Of a stretch of 64,000 nucleotides of DNA, positions 1-11,085 are shown piece after piece. The DNA is taken from the NCBI RefSeq assembly GCF_033958435.1, contig NC_134141.1, positions 99,799,001-99,863,000 on the forward strand. Reading direction: 5' to 3'. Positions within the stretch are counted from its first letter, which is position 1, and every line of letters starts with the position of its first letter. The position numbers and the translations under genes were made by a program. Source of the stretch: Carettochelys insculpta. Lineage: Eukaryota; Chordata; Testudines; Carettochelyidae. Below the pieces are notes generated by a model. The model did no database searches. It had not been told where the DNA came from and was given only the letters and a program-made list of their open reading frames with translations.

Positions 1-2262
1 GGTTAGTGCACCCTAAATTAGGCTAACTGTATTTACAGTTAAGACAGTTACCTGGTAATATCGAGCTTAACTGCCTTAAATTCAATTTTATTTCATAGTG
101 TAGAGGCAGCTTGCTATTGAGTTCTGTTTTGCTGAGGGAGGAACAGGCTGAGTTTCTTAGCAGAGTGACCGATCCCTCCCTGCACACCACAGCTTCGTTA
201 TTTTCTTATGTTTTATTAGCAGTGGTTTTTTTTTTTACTTGTAACCAAATTCACTTTTACTTAAAAATAGTAAATGTGAAATTCCTAGCTCTCTCAATAT
301 TTGACTTTTCCATAAACCCTGTTCTCCAGAGAGGTTGATTTTTTCCATCTTCTTTTTAAAAAAATGTTTGGCTTTGAAGTGAAAATTAAGGTAATTTTTT
401 GTCTATTTTTTTCCATTCAGTCATCTTCCTGAAACTGAGCTGTGAATTTACCCAGTTGTCTACTTACTATAAATCTGGTGGTGTTGTTGGCATTTCTCAT
501 GCATGTTTGTTTTTCAAATATGATTGGAAAAACAAAATTGCTTAATATAATAGGCATGAATGGAAGTTTTCATGAATTGCCTTCTCTGAATTTTTCACAA
601 CATTCATTTGATTCTGTTCCATGCACGGGTAGGGAAGGAAGCAGGGAATATGCATGGTCTTCAGCTTGTTGTGAGAATCGGTAGGATGGGGTAAACCAAT
701 ATATGCATGTCTGTAATTAGACTTTTTAATAAAATGGGTCAGGTACTGAATTATAAAGTCCTTTTAAGTTGTTTGATGTTCACTTAACATTGAAAGCTAT
801 TCAGTTCTGTATTAAGCTGCAAAACTAATCCTGAAATAAGGTAACTAGAATTATGACTGATAATTTTTAATTAATAAAATGGGAGCCATTCATGAAGATA
901 GCAACATGAAAGCTATGGGAAAAATAGTCTTCATTTTTCCAGTGAAAGTAATTTGATATCATTAGACGTTAATGCATGTGACCACAATTTTGTCACATCT
1001 ATTACTTGAGTCATGAATCACAATCTGTTTCCCAATAAATGGAATAAAATCCATGAATTTGGATCCTGTGGGGGAGAGAGTGAACAGAGTATGAATGAAC
1101 TGAATAAATTCATTGACACTTTGACAGAACTACCTGAAAGACTTGTATTATCTTACGTAGGAGCAAATTGGTAGAAGTACTACAAACCAGATTGCAACAC
1201 TGACACATGGTGAACTCCAAGTGTCTAAAAATATCAGTCCTTTTTGGAGTCTGATATAGTCTTCATGTATGGAGATAAACTCAAACATTGTGTCTTTGCA
1301 TTGCTTTCTGTATTTTGATTCTTTGGGATTCCCATCTTCAAGATGTTTTTCCTGCAATCCTGAGACATAGAAACTACTTAAAAAAACAAATTAACAAAAA
1401 AAAACTATTAAGTAAATGAAAGTTGAGATTCTTACAGTTGCAAAACTCAGAACACCAAGAAGAAAGATGCCAAATATTGTGAGAATTCCAGGAGCTGACA
1501 ACTCTTTTGCATAGATTACACATCTTCCTCACCATATAAAGCATCATACAGCACAGCAGGACAAAGAGAATATAACCAAATGGCCACACAGCATTAGCTT
1601 CTTGCCCTGCCTCCAGAGAAATGCATTTATGCATACACATTTATGGAAAAAAGTGGGATAAATCTGTAATTATTATCTACAGTGCAGTAGTGCCTAACAG
1701 ATAGAATTGAAATTGGAGTCATGTTGTGTTTAGAAGCAGCACAAAAACAGAGAAAGACATGCTACCCTGAATGAAATAACTTACTACCTAATGTAAGATA
1801 AATGAGTGAATGAAACAGGGGAGAGGTGGAGAAAGAAAATGATCACAGTGGGGTTTGTGAGAAAAAGTAAAGCAGTTTAATTCTGGCAAAGATAAGTTTG
1901 AGCTGCTGGCAAGCCACATGGGAGGAGATGTCACAAAGAGCAGATAAGGAGCAGGGTAGGATGGATGGAGACAGACTGTATACTGGACAGGCAGGTTCAT
2001 AGGCCATTGGTGTAAAGATGGTAACTGGAGTTGGTGCTTTTATTCACCTCATACCGGAGAAAAGGAAACCAAATGAGAAGAGCATGGGGCCAAGGATAAA
2101 GCCCACAAGGACGCTCTGTTTTTACTGTTCCCACAATGTAAATGGTATTTATATAATGGGAAAGTATTTTGTAATCAATAACAATGTGATTCATTTTCCA
2201 GCAAGTATACCAACTCAATTTACACAGTATAACTTTAGCTGGCTGCCTATACTTTGAGAGGG
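1..2262. other. AT-rich unique sequence, nothing recognised
   Basis: AT-rich sequence with many homopolymer runs. Open frames are short (under about 90 codons), show no domain signature and lie on both strands. I see no inverted-repeat element, no CR1 tail and no exon-like block. Intronic or intergenic DNA is the simplest reading. Confidence 0.6.
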
Positions 2263-2263
2263 G

Positions 2264-2267
2264 GTGT

Positions 2268-2308
<41 letters not shown>
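2264..2308. repeat. (TG)n microsatellite
   Basis: A run of about 20 TG dinucleotides with one TT interruption near 2273. It creates an open frame coding for alternating Val and Cys, which is not a gene. Such tracts are usually length-polymorphic. Confidence 0.95.
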
Positions 2309-2310
<2 letters not shown>

Positions 2311-2937
2311 CCCTACTGCAAACATATAAATACTTTTGGAACTAAAAAGCAGGTAGTGTGGGGGTGCTATCCATTTAAGCCTCTTCTACAAATTAATGTT
2401 ATCAAACAAGTAGTCCTAGGAACCAGGACTGCATCTGAAATAACTGATAAAGTCAGAGATGAAGCCCCAGAAATAATTTTAGCTGGGCCCCAGAGGAATG
2501 TTTGTCATCACACTAAGGAAGGAACAAAATAGAAGATTTGTAAATGCTGCTAAGCTCATTGCAGTATCACAGAGAATTCCAGTATTGTGTTCTGCCTCTG
2601 GTTGTTGGATTAAACTGTCAGATATGAGACAGTATTTCTAAATGTGGTAAGAGGCAGTTAAAACTCTGTCTGCTTGAGAATTATTTACCAAAGACATACT
2701 GCTGAAGTGTGGCCTTCTCACTCAAGCACTTGTTTCTGTACTTTTTCTAATTTCTAATGAACGGTTGTGAATTGTCAGTAGAGAAACCAAGGAAACTCGA
2801 AAACAAAAGACTCACACCCCTGAAATGGCTTCTTAGATCCCTCTCCTAAAGATGCCCAACAATTAATATGGACAGAAGGATTATTATGTTTATTATTGAT
2901 TAACAGAAAAGGTCCTAAACACTTTATTTTTTCAAAA

Positions 2938-3100
2938 GACTGCAAGCTGGCACTTCGAAGTTTTCCACTTGGAAGTTGCCGCGGGGGAGATTTAGTCCAA
3001 TGAAGTGCTGCATATTTACTGCAACACTTCATTAGTAATCTCCCGACACCCTAATTAGCATGACTGCTTTGAAGTTGGGGGCTAGTCTAGACATGTCCAT
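2938..3100. mobile_element. Half of a MITE of the family at 39404 and 36467
   Basis: This stretch aligns by eye with the right half of the element at 39404-39782. Shared blocks are a CTTCGAAGT or CTTTGAAGT-type segment, GTTGCCGCGGGGGAGA (GTTGCCACGGGGGAGA at 39660), a pair of CTTCATTAGTAATCTCCC-type blocks, CACCCTAATTAGCATG and a TAGACAT end. The left half and its terminal inverted repeat are missing, so it is a truncated, non-autonomous DNA element. The mismatches suggest an old copy. Confidence 0.75.
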
Positions 3101-3716
3101 AAAAAGGCAAATAATCTCAACCATTTGCCAATAGATTTGCAAAGAAGAAGTTATTCCTCCAATGAAACAATGTTCATCCTGATATATTTGTTGGTGTACT
3201 CAGGGGGAGATTATATATGAGACCTATAAACATTCAGTGCACGCAAAAATTATACATCAATTGTACTTCCATTTCTAACAAAAAAGACTCACACATTCAT
3301 ACTCCTGTAAAAATCTTGAAGTGGCAACTGTGATCAGCAAAACGGATTATTTCAGTTTTATATAAAAGTTTATTAAAAGAAAAGGTGTTTCATTTTGGTG
3401 GATGGCTTTGTACCTGGCTTTGTACATGTTATGTTTTCTGCATCAGCAGTTTCCAGTTATGAATTGCTTCAAGAAAGTTATTTGGGCTTCTTTAAGTGTG
3501 CGACTTAATAAAGTACAGGACTAGGACTCAGGAGATGTTGTTCCTGGCTGGGCCACTGATCAGCTATGTGATATTGGGAAGCCACTTTGGCATCTGTAAA
3601 ATGGGGATAGTCACACTGACCTCCTTTGTAAAGCACTATTAGATGCACTGCTGAGTAGAGCCACATAAGATTTTATAATTAATGCTGGTCATATTATGCA
3701 TACTTTTTTTTTTATG
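3101..3716. other. No gene or repeat recognised
   Basis: Unique-looking AT-rich sequence between two MITEs, ending in a T-run at about 3703-3713 next to the composite MITE insertion. No supported reading frame. Confidence 0.5.
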
Positions 3717-5057
3717 GGCTACGTCTACACGTGCAGCCAACATCGAAATAGTCTATTTCGATGAATAACGTCTACACGTCCTCCAGGGCCGGCAACGTCG
3801 ATGTTCAACTTCGACGTTGCTCAGCCCAACATCGAAATAGGCGCAGCGAGGGAACGTCTACACGTCAAAGTAGCACACATCGAAATAGGGATGCCAGGCA
3901 CAGCTGCAGACAGGAGCTGCGTCTACACGTGCACGCTACTTCGAAGTAGCAGCAGTAACTTCGAAATAGCGCCCGTCACGTCTACACGTGTTGGGCGCTA
4001 TTTCGAAGTTGAAATCGACGTTAGGCGGCGAGACGTCGAAGTCGCTAACCCCATGAGGGGATGGGAATAGCACCCTACTTCGACGTTCAACATCGAAGTA
4101 GGGACGTGTAGACCATCCGCGTTCCGCAACATCGAAATAGCGGGGTCCTCCATGGCGGCCATCAGCTGGGGGGTTGAGAGATACTCTCTCTCCAGCCCTT
4201 GCGGGGCTCTGTGGTCACCGTGGGCAGCAGCCCTTAGCCCAGGGCTTCTGGCTGCTGCTGCTGCAGCTGGGGGTCCGTGCTGCATATACAGGGTCTGCAA
4301 CTAGTTGTTGGCTCTGTGTATCTTGCACTGTTTAATGAAAGTGTGTCTGGGAGGGGCCCTTTAAGGGAGCGACTTGCTGTTGAGTCCGCCCCGTGACCCT
4401 GTCTGCAGCTGTGCCTGGCTCCCTTATTTCGATGTGTGCTACTTTGGCGTGTAGACGTTCCCTCGCTGTGCCTATTTCGATGTTGGGCTGAGCAACGTCG
4501 AAGTTGAACATCGACGTTGCCAGCCCTGGAGGACGTGTAGACGTTATTCATCGAAATAGCCTATTTCGATGTCGCAACATCGAAATAAGCTATTTCGAAG
4601 TTGGGTGCACGTGTAGACGTAGCCAGGGTCACAGGGCGGACTCAACAGCAAGCCGCTCCCTTAAAGGGCCCCTCCCAGACACAGTTGCACTAAACAACAC
4701 AAGATACACAGAGCTGACAACTGGTTGCAGACCCTGTGCCTGCAGCATAGATCCCCAGCTGCCGCAGAAGCAGCCAGAAGCCCTGGGCTAAGGGCTGCTG
4801 CCCACGGTGACCATATAGCCCCGCAGGGGCTGGAGAGAGAGCATCTCTTAACCCCCCAGCTGATGGCCGCCATGGAGGACACAGCAATTTCGACGTTGCG
4901 GGACGCGGATCGTCTACACGGTCCCTACTTCGACGTTGAACGTCGAAGTAGGGCGCTATTCCTATCTCCTCATGAGGTTAGCGACTTCGACGTCTCGCCG
5001 CCTAACGTCGAAGTTGGTTCCGCTACTTCGAAGTAGCGTGCACGTGTAGACGCAGCT
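3717..5057 (+). mobile_element. Outer MITE of the 711-bp family, split by an inverted copy
   Basis: The left part (3717-3914) starts GGCTACGTCTACACG and follows the start of the copies at 38608 and 53805. The right part (4625-5057) resumes at the matching point (GGTCACAGGGCGGACTC) and ends GTGTAGACGCAGCT. Between them lies a complete copy in the opposite orientation. Without the insert and one 3-bp duplication the outer element is about 628 bp, shorter than the 711-bp copies because part of the left arm is missing. The arms are rich in TTCGAAGTAG and ATCGAAATAG palindromes. It encodes no transposase and must have been mobilised in trans. Flanking triplets (ATG and ACA) do not match, so its own target duplication is not clear. 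Confidence 0.85.
3915..4624 (-). mobile_element. Inner MITE (710 bp) inserted into a copy of its own family
   Basis: Read on the minus strand it begins GGCTACGTCTACACG and ends GTGTAGACGCAGCT, and is collinear with the 711-bp copies at 38608 and 53805. It is flanked by the direct triplet AGG at 3912-3914 and 4625-4627, which supports insertion with a 3-bp target duplication. Together with the outer element it forms a long inverted repeat that could fold on itself. The open frames on both strands here are by-products of the GC-rich, palindromic sequence. Confidence 0.85.
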
Positions 5058-5580
5058 ACAGTGTGGCAAACAGCTGTTTTGTCAAAATGGTGTGAAAAGA
5101 AGCAGAGGTTGTAGAAACACAAATGGGAAGGTCCTGGTTGTATGTTTCCTTTTTGTTAAAAAATACTTTTCTGTAAAACTGAAAAGATTTTGAAGCATCC
5201 TTTCTAAAACGTTGAACCTAGAGATTATGAATATGACTGATAAAAGGAATATTCAGCAATGGTTGTCAGGACTTATTTAAGTGTAAGCGTACAAGTTTTA
5301 CAATAGTTTTTTTTTCTTATGGAATTACATTTTTTAAAAACTTTCTTGTAAAAAACGTATTTATCTTATGTTTTTACTTATACCAATGCAAAAAAGAGTG
5401 GAAAATAGGCGTGAAATGTTGCCAGACCAAAAGACGTATTTCAATTTTTGGGGGGTGGGGGGTGGGCGGGAACAGTACTATGTCAGATTGTTTATAACGG
5501 AATGACTAGTTGGATCAACCAGTCATGCACCAGGACTCCATTGTACTAAGTATTATTGATTCACGGTGTTGTGCCTCTTA
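5058..5580. other. No gene or repeat recognised
   Basis: AT-rich sequence with a G-run (about 5451-5464). Nothing coding or repetitive recognised. Confidence 0.5.
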
Positions 5581-5887
5581 GGCTGCATCTATACATGCTG
5601 ATTCTTCTGGAAGCAGCATGGTAATGAGCAGCCTGGAAGATGCGAATGAGGCATGGATGTAAATTTCCTGTGCCTCATTAGCAAAATTTTGAGGAAGAAG
5701 GGGCTTCTGGAAGGAGGGTTTCCTTCTGAAAGATCCCCATGGGCTGTGTGTCTGCAGGTGTATTTTGGAGTCTGGAAGAGCTTCTTATGGACTCTGAATC
5801 ACATGGCTATATGCTAATGAGGTGTGGGAAATTTACATCTGTGCCTCATTAGCATCTTCCAGGCTGCTTATTACCATGCCGTTTCTG
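5581..5887. mobile_element. Palindromic MITE with decayed right end
   Basis: The left end reads GGCTGCATCTATACATGCTG, a decayed GGCTGYGTCTACAC-type terminus. The interior is inverted-repeat: GGTAATGAGCAGCCTGGAAG near 5620 is mirrored by CTTCCAGGCTGCTTATTACC near 5856, and CCTCATTAGC blocks occur in both arms. The terminal GTAGAC motif is missing at the right end. Confidence 0.75.
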
Positions 5888-6801
5888 GATAAATTGATAA
5901 TGATAAATAGTTTACTAAAAAAAATTTAGTATTTTGAATTCGAACTAGTTTGTTTGAACAAATGGTTACATGATGTTTTTGTTCCCTGACTGAGAGAATA
6001 CAAGGCTGAACCTGATTTCTGGTAAATACTCACACAAATTAATTAAAATATTGCTTTCTGATGTTCTGAAGTATGTGCTTAAAATTTCCTAAATTTTGAA
6101 ACTATTCTTAACCCATATAAACTAGCTTTCTGGAATATGATGAAAGGTGTTTGGAATTTGGTTGGGAACTGAATGCAAATGAATTTGACTGAAAATTCAC
6201 ATTCACATTAACTGCAATTTTTGGCAGTATTTGGTTAGCTATAATATTCCACTGTGTATCATACTTACTCATTCAGTTGTAACAAGGCTTTTTAAATGTC
6301 TGTGACATGGTATTTTCAAATATTTCCAGTTCACTAACCACTTCCGAGCCACTTCAGTTTCAGAAAGTAAAAAAGAATTTAAATGTAAATGAATTCCAAC
6401 AGTCTTCCTATGGCATTTCATTCCAAAAGCTGTCTCTGCATAAATAAATAACTCCAGGAAATGTTATCACAGTTTCTACTCATAAGGGTTTCCTTTGCTG
6501 CAGTATCCTACCTGAACAAATGCAGCATTTGATGGTTGAGCAGAGTATTTCAGGAATGACATTTAAAAAAAAAACACTTCAGCTGTTGTTCAGTGAATAG
6601 TGAAATACTGCTCCTTCCTCTGAATATCCATATTTTCTGAATATATTATACTACTGAATAATTTTCATCTTTTATTCTGCTTTAACTTCATTTTCCCAAC
6701 AGTCTCTCATATGTTCCTAATCTGGTTATACAAGTAGTGATATGAATTCTCTATTTTCTCATCAGCCTAACTCATCCCATACCACTTCAGTTTTTCTCCA
6801 T
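5888..6801. other. AT-rich unique sequence, nothing recognised
   Basis: Low GC with homopolymer runs, no open frame with protein-like composition and no recognised repeat. Confidence 0.5.
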
Positions 6802-7226
6802 GGCTGTGTCTACACTAGCAAGATCTTTCAAAGGTTTTTTTGAAAGAAGGGTGCTCTTTCAAAAGATCCTGTGGAGCGTCTGCACACAAAAAGTGTTCTT
6901 TCGAAAGTAAATTGAAAGAATGTGGCACTCCTTTCAAAATCGCTCTTCCTTTCCCATTTCGGCAAGAGCGCCTCCTTTTGAAAGGTTCTTTCAAGAAAAA
7001 TGTGTATAGATGCTCCACAGGCCATTCTTTTTTTGAAAAAGCTGTCCTCATGGGGCCTGATTGCTCGATCCCTGTCCCGTTCTTTCAAAAGGGGCTCTCT
7101 TTAGAAAGAGCAGATTGCTCTTTTGATCTGCATTGTTATGTGTGGATGCATTCTTTGAAAAGTTATTTTGGAAGAGATCTTCCGGATGGTCTTCTTTCAA
7201 AAGATCTCTGTAGCGTAGATGTAGCC
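6802..7226. mobile_element. Palindromic MITE with CTTTCAAAAG arms
   Basis: The ends are GGCTGTGTCTACACTAGCA and GCGTAGATGTAGCC. Both arms are filled with TCTTTCAAAAG and CTTTCGAAAG palindromes, including TCTTTCAAAAGATC near each end. Flanking triplets CAT and CAC match at two of three positions, so the target duplication is uncertain. The 145-codon plus-strand frame inside is a by-product of Lys/Phe/Ser-rich palindromes, not a gene. Confidence 0.85.
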
Positions 7227-7659
7227 CACCTGGTTTGTCCTCTCTGTATTTTTAACTCTGAACTTTCTGGGGTCTGAACTTCTTGTTCTGTATGGTGCCT
7301 AGCACACCTGAAAACTAGTGCTGGATTGGAGCTGCTAAGCACTACCACAATGCAAATAATCAGTAGCATATTGGTGTCCCACTGCCTGAAAAACTGTGGA
7401 AGCTTCCCAGGCTGCAAATGTCACTTATGTTTATATTACTGTTGTGCCTAGAGTGCCAACATGTTAACAAGACCACATAGCTGTAGGCACAGTACAGACA
7501 CATGGAGACGTGGGCTGTCAAGCTACTGAAAAATGTATTGTGCTTAATTGCTCTGTTAAACAATAGAATACTTTTATTTTAAATATTTCGAAATATGTTG
7601 ATTTCAATTACAACACAGAATGTAAGGAGTACAGTGATCATTTTATATTTATTTTTGAC
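7227..7659. other. No gene or repeat recognised
   Basis: AT-rich spacer between two repeats, without a convincing reading frame. Confidence 0.45.
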
Positions 7660-8290
7660 TAGCAGATGTACCCAACATTGTTTGGGTCTTTAACTGAAGT
7701 AATTTTATAAAAACAAATATACGTAGTACATGTTTTATTTCAATGATTGTAGTTTTCAAAAATGAAGGAAAATGAAGGCTGGAATGAGGGTTCGGGGATG
7801 AGTGGCTTAGGGCAGAGGGATGGGAGATGTGGGGACTCAAGGCAGGGGAAGGAAGCTGGAGTGGCTCAGGGCATGGAGTTCAGGTGCAAAAGATGAGGCA
7901 GGTGGGAGGTGCAGAACTCAGGGCAGGGAGCTCAGGACATGGGGCAGGAAAATGCATGGGGTGCTTAGAGGAGCCACTGTGGAGTGGCAAAGGGGGCAAT
8001 GCTCCGGTGGCAGCTCCTTCCAGGACACTGGGACGGCACTCTGCAGCCAGTGTCTCCTCCTGAGGGGCTGTGACTGTGCTCCCCAGCCAGTGGCTTCTCC
8101 TGGGAGTGGGGAATCCAGGGCTGTGTGCTTGTCAGATGGGGCTGATGCTCTGTGGGCTGAACTCCAGCTTTCCCCCTGGCCTGAGGGGGTCAGCCTCGTG
8201 GCGTCAGCCCCTGCCTTGCAGCTGAACTCCCTGGTCAGCAGCTGCTCCAGGGGGGCCTTGCTTGTGACAGTGGCCCCTCCAATCTGACAT
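7660..8290 (+). repeat. Dispersed repeat with GC-rich tandem core; inverted relative near 63 kb
   Basis: It starts with AT-rich sequence containing GTACCCAACATTGTTTGGGT and continues into a G-rich body of short imperfect units such as CTCAGGGCAGGGAGCTCAGG. The region 62760-63240 holds a similar C-rich body and an ACCCATCATTGCCAAGG-like block in the opposite orientation. I therefore treat both as one interspersed family. The 155-codon plus frame and 125-codon minus frame are opposite readings of GC-rich repetitive sequence. Family not identified. Confidence 0.5.
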
Positions 8291-9205
8291 TCCATCCATG
8301 CATAGAGTAATGTTTATGTGCACCAAGACATGTGCTGATGTGCAGCACCAGTAGAGACAAAAGACCTCGTTGTGGGTGATCCGCTAATCATCTGGGCAGC
8401 ATTTGAATCTCCCCTCTGTGGTTGCACAAGAGCGCAGATTGCAGGGAACGTTGATCGTCTGTTAATGTAAACTCATTTGTTTATCTTAACAATCGGCAGA
8501 ACAAGAAGTCAGACTGAATAGAGATGGAGGTGCTAACATTTTATATTTTGTTATATATTTTTTGAGTGCAGTTATAGAACCAATCAGAAAATCTACACTT
8601 TTGTAGGTTATGCTGTCATGGTAAAGAGATTGCACTTCAGGACTTGTATGAAGTGAGCTGAAAAAATAATACTTCTTTTACCATTTTTACAGTCTACATA
8701 TTTGTAGTTAAAATAGTAATATAAAGTGAGCACTGTACACTTTGCATTCTGTGTTGAAATTGAAAAATATTGAAAATGTGGAAAAATTCACATATATTTA
8801 ATACATTTTAGTGGGTAATATATTGTTCAACAGTGCGGTTAATTACCATTCATTCTTTTTAGTTGAGTTGACTACAATTAATCAACAGCCCTAATTGAGA
8901 CTGTCCCTTTCATCCCAACAATTGACTCATGACCATTTATATCAATTGAGGATCTGTGCCAGGCACATTAAGAACCACACAATACGCAGCTGAACACCTG
9001 GGATATGAACTAAGATCATCTGAGTTCCAATCTAAAGGCTTAACCAAAAGACAATCCATTTTTTCTAAACAAAGTAGTCATAGCAAGGTTTGAAGAGGTT
9101 TTTATTTTCCTGTTTGTTTGGATAGCTACTTAGCTTCCATCCCGCAGTGTATAGGTACTATTTACCTAATTTAAAAAGCATAATTTCTATTTGAAAAGAC
9201 CATAC
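8291..9205. other. Mostly unique AT-rich sequence
   Basis: No gene seen. The part around 8310-8480 (containing GTTTATGTGCACCAAGACATG) may be an old interspersed repeat, which I cannot place. The rest is AT-rich. Confidence 0.4.
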
Positions 9206-9893
9206 AGTTAACTCTCAAGTTACACAGCGGTTGCATTTCTGCAACCCTGCATAACTCAAATTTTTGTGCAAGTCGAGGGGATACAGAAACCAGGCTGCAG
9301 CCTGGTTCCTGGCTCCCAGGCTTGCAGAAGCTGGGAAACTGACCAGCCCGGCAGGACTGGTGGCGGGGAGCCAGGAACCAGGGGGCAGCCTGGTTCCCTT
9401 CTCCCTGCCACTTGCTGCTTGAAGGACCCAGGAAACTGACCAGCTGATCAGTTTCCCGGGTTGCACAAGTGGCAGGGAGCTGGGAATCAGGCAGCAGCCT
9501 GGCTCCCAGCTCCCCTCCACTTGCAAAGAGGGGAAACTGAGCAGGGCAGCAGCCTTGTTCAGTTTCTTGGCTCCAGCCAGGGGAGGAGAGCTGGGAACTC
9601 AGGGCAGCCTGGCTCCTGCCTCCCCTAAGCTTCTTGGAGACAGGAAACTAACCAGGGCTGCTGCTCTGCTCAGGTTCCCAGCTCTGTAAGTGGAGGGGAG
9701 CCAGGAGCCAGGCTGTCATTTGGTTCCCATCTCCCTGCTACTTTGGAGACCGGGAAACTGCTCCTGTCAGGGGCAGCAAAAGTAAGGCTGCTGCCCTGAC
9801 AAGAGCGGGTTCCTTGCTACTTTCAGGGATGACAACCTGACTCGTGGCTGCTGCCCCTGACAGAAGTGGTTGTCACGTTAACCCAAGACATGC
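9206..9893. repeat. Minisatellite-like array with a period of about 100-110 bp
   Basis: The block GAAACT recurs at about 9334, 9432, 9533, 9644 and 9754, spacings of 98 to 111 bp. Each unit also carries variants of GGGAGCCAGGAACCAG and CAGCCTGGTTCC. The array is bracketed by related AT-rich sequences, GTTAACTCTCAAGTTACAC near 9209 and CGTTAACCCAAGACATGCGC near 9875, which suggests one interspersed repeat with a tandem core. GC content is far above the surroundings. The 103-codon frame inside is not a gene. Confidence 0.7.
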
Positions 9894-9959
9894 GCAATTT
9901 GATTTACTGTACTTTCCTTTTCATTGTACGTACATATTTTATTTGACATACTGAGCCAT

Positions 9960-10300
9960 CTGCAGTCCTGCCAACATGGGGGAATGGGTAAAGGGGGCAA
10001 CTGCACTGGGGCCCAGAGAGTCAAAGGGCTCTGGAGCTCCCAGCCACCTCTGCTGCTACTGCAGCAGTGGCAGTAGCCAGAGTCCCAGGCCCCTTTGAAT
10101 TGCTGCCAGATCACTGCTTTGCACTGGGACTCTGGGAGCTGTGGTGGAGGGTGGATCATGCTGTGGTCTGGGTGGTGCGAAGGGCTGTCTGCCTTCAGCC
10201 CTGCCCCTTCCATCTGAGGCTCTGCTCCTTCTGGGGGTCCAGAGCATCCCCCCAACACCTTGCCCCAGGGCTCACAATGGCCATCTGTAGGTCTCATTAT
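9960..10300. repeat. GC-rich dispersed repeat, also near 37.3 kb
   Basis: The region shares blocks with 37245-37680: GGCCCCTTTGAA followed by TGCTGC, repeated CTCTGGAGCTC-like segments, and GCAGTGGCAGTAGC versus GCAGCAGTGACTGG. Order is broadly kept but divergence is high. No transposase or tRNA promoter is visible and the class is unknown. A 156-codon minus-strand frame overlaps it but is Pro/Gly/Ser-rich and looks spurious. Confidence 0.45.
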
Positions 10301-10364
10301 TAATGCTAAGATTTGCATTGAGTTATGAAGGTGGTAAAAATAGCCCATCCTTACTTCTGCCAGG

Positions 10365-11085
10365 GGCTACGTCTACACTAGCACACTATGTCAAAGTAGC
10401 CTATTTCGAAATAAGAACATTGAAATAGGCTACTTCGACGTATATCATCTACACATCCTCTGGGGCTGGTGCTGTTGATGTTCAACATCAAAGTAGCAAT
10501 GGGGAACGTCGAAAGGAGCCGCCCCGGAAGGAAATGCAGAGCATCCACACGCACAGGCACTTCCCATCGAAATAAGGGGCCAGCAAAGCCTGCGGACGGG
10601 GTCACATGCTGGACTAGCCCTTCCAGGGCAACAGCAAGCCTCTCTCTTAAAGGGCCCCTCCCAGACACACTTGGCCTGCACAGCACAAGGTCCGCAGAGC
10701 TGACAACTGGTTTCACACCCCATGCACACAGAATGGACCCACAGCAGCAGCCAGAAGCCCTGGGCTAAGGGCTGCTGCACGCGACGACCATGGAGCCCCA
10801 TGGGGGCTGGACAGAGCTTCTCTCAACCCCTCAGCTGATGGCTGCCATGGAGGACCCCGCTATTTTGATGTAGCAGGATGCAGATTGTCTACACATGCCC
10901 TACTTCGATGTTGAACATTGTAGTAGGGCACTATTCCCATCTTCGGATAGGAATAGCAGTTTTGACGTCTCACCACCTAACGTCAATTTCAACGACGAAA
11001 TAGTGCGCAGTGCGTGTAGACATGACGCGTGCTATTTCGAATTTGTGACAGCTACTTCAAAGTAGCCAGCTAGTGTAGATGCTCC
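10365..11085 (+). mobile_element. Diverged MITE of the 711-bp family
   Basis: It begins GGCTACGTCTACACTAGCA and ends near GTGTAGATGCTCC. It keeps the family order: left arm with ATTTCGAAATAAG-type palindromes, a central block with CTTAAAGGGCCCCTCCCAGA and CAGCAGCCAGAAGCCCTGGG, then GGAGGACCCCGCTATTTTGA and a right arm with CTACTTCGATGTTGAAC. Many CpG-to-TpG changes make it older than the copies at 38608 and 53805. The sequence CCAGG occurs on both sides, but the right boundary is too eroded to call a target duplication. Confidence 0.85.

Noticed and set aside
3717..5057. CRISPR-like regular repeats
   Set aside because: The repeated TCGA palindromes are irregularly spaced parts of inverted-repeat transposons in a vertebrate genome.
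6840..7277. 145-codon plus-strand open frame
   Set aside because: It lies almost entirely in a palindromic MITE; the Phe/Lys/Ser-rich protein comes from CTTTCAAAAG palindromes that also keep the minus strand open.
7820..8287. 155-codon plus and 125-codon minus frames
   Set aside because: Overlapping frames on opposite strands of a GC-rich tandem repeat; no family signature.
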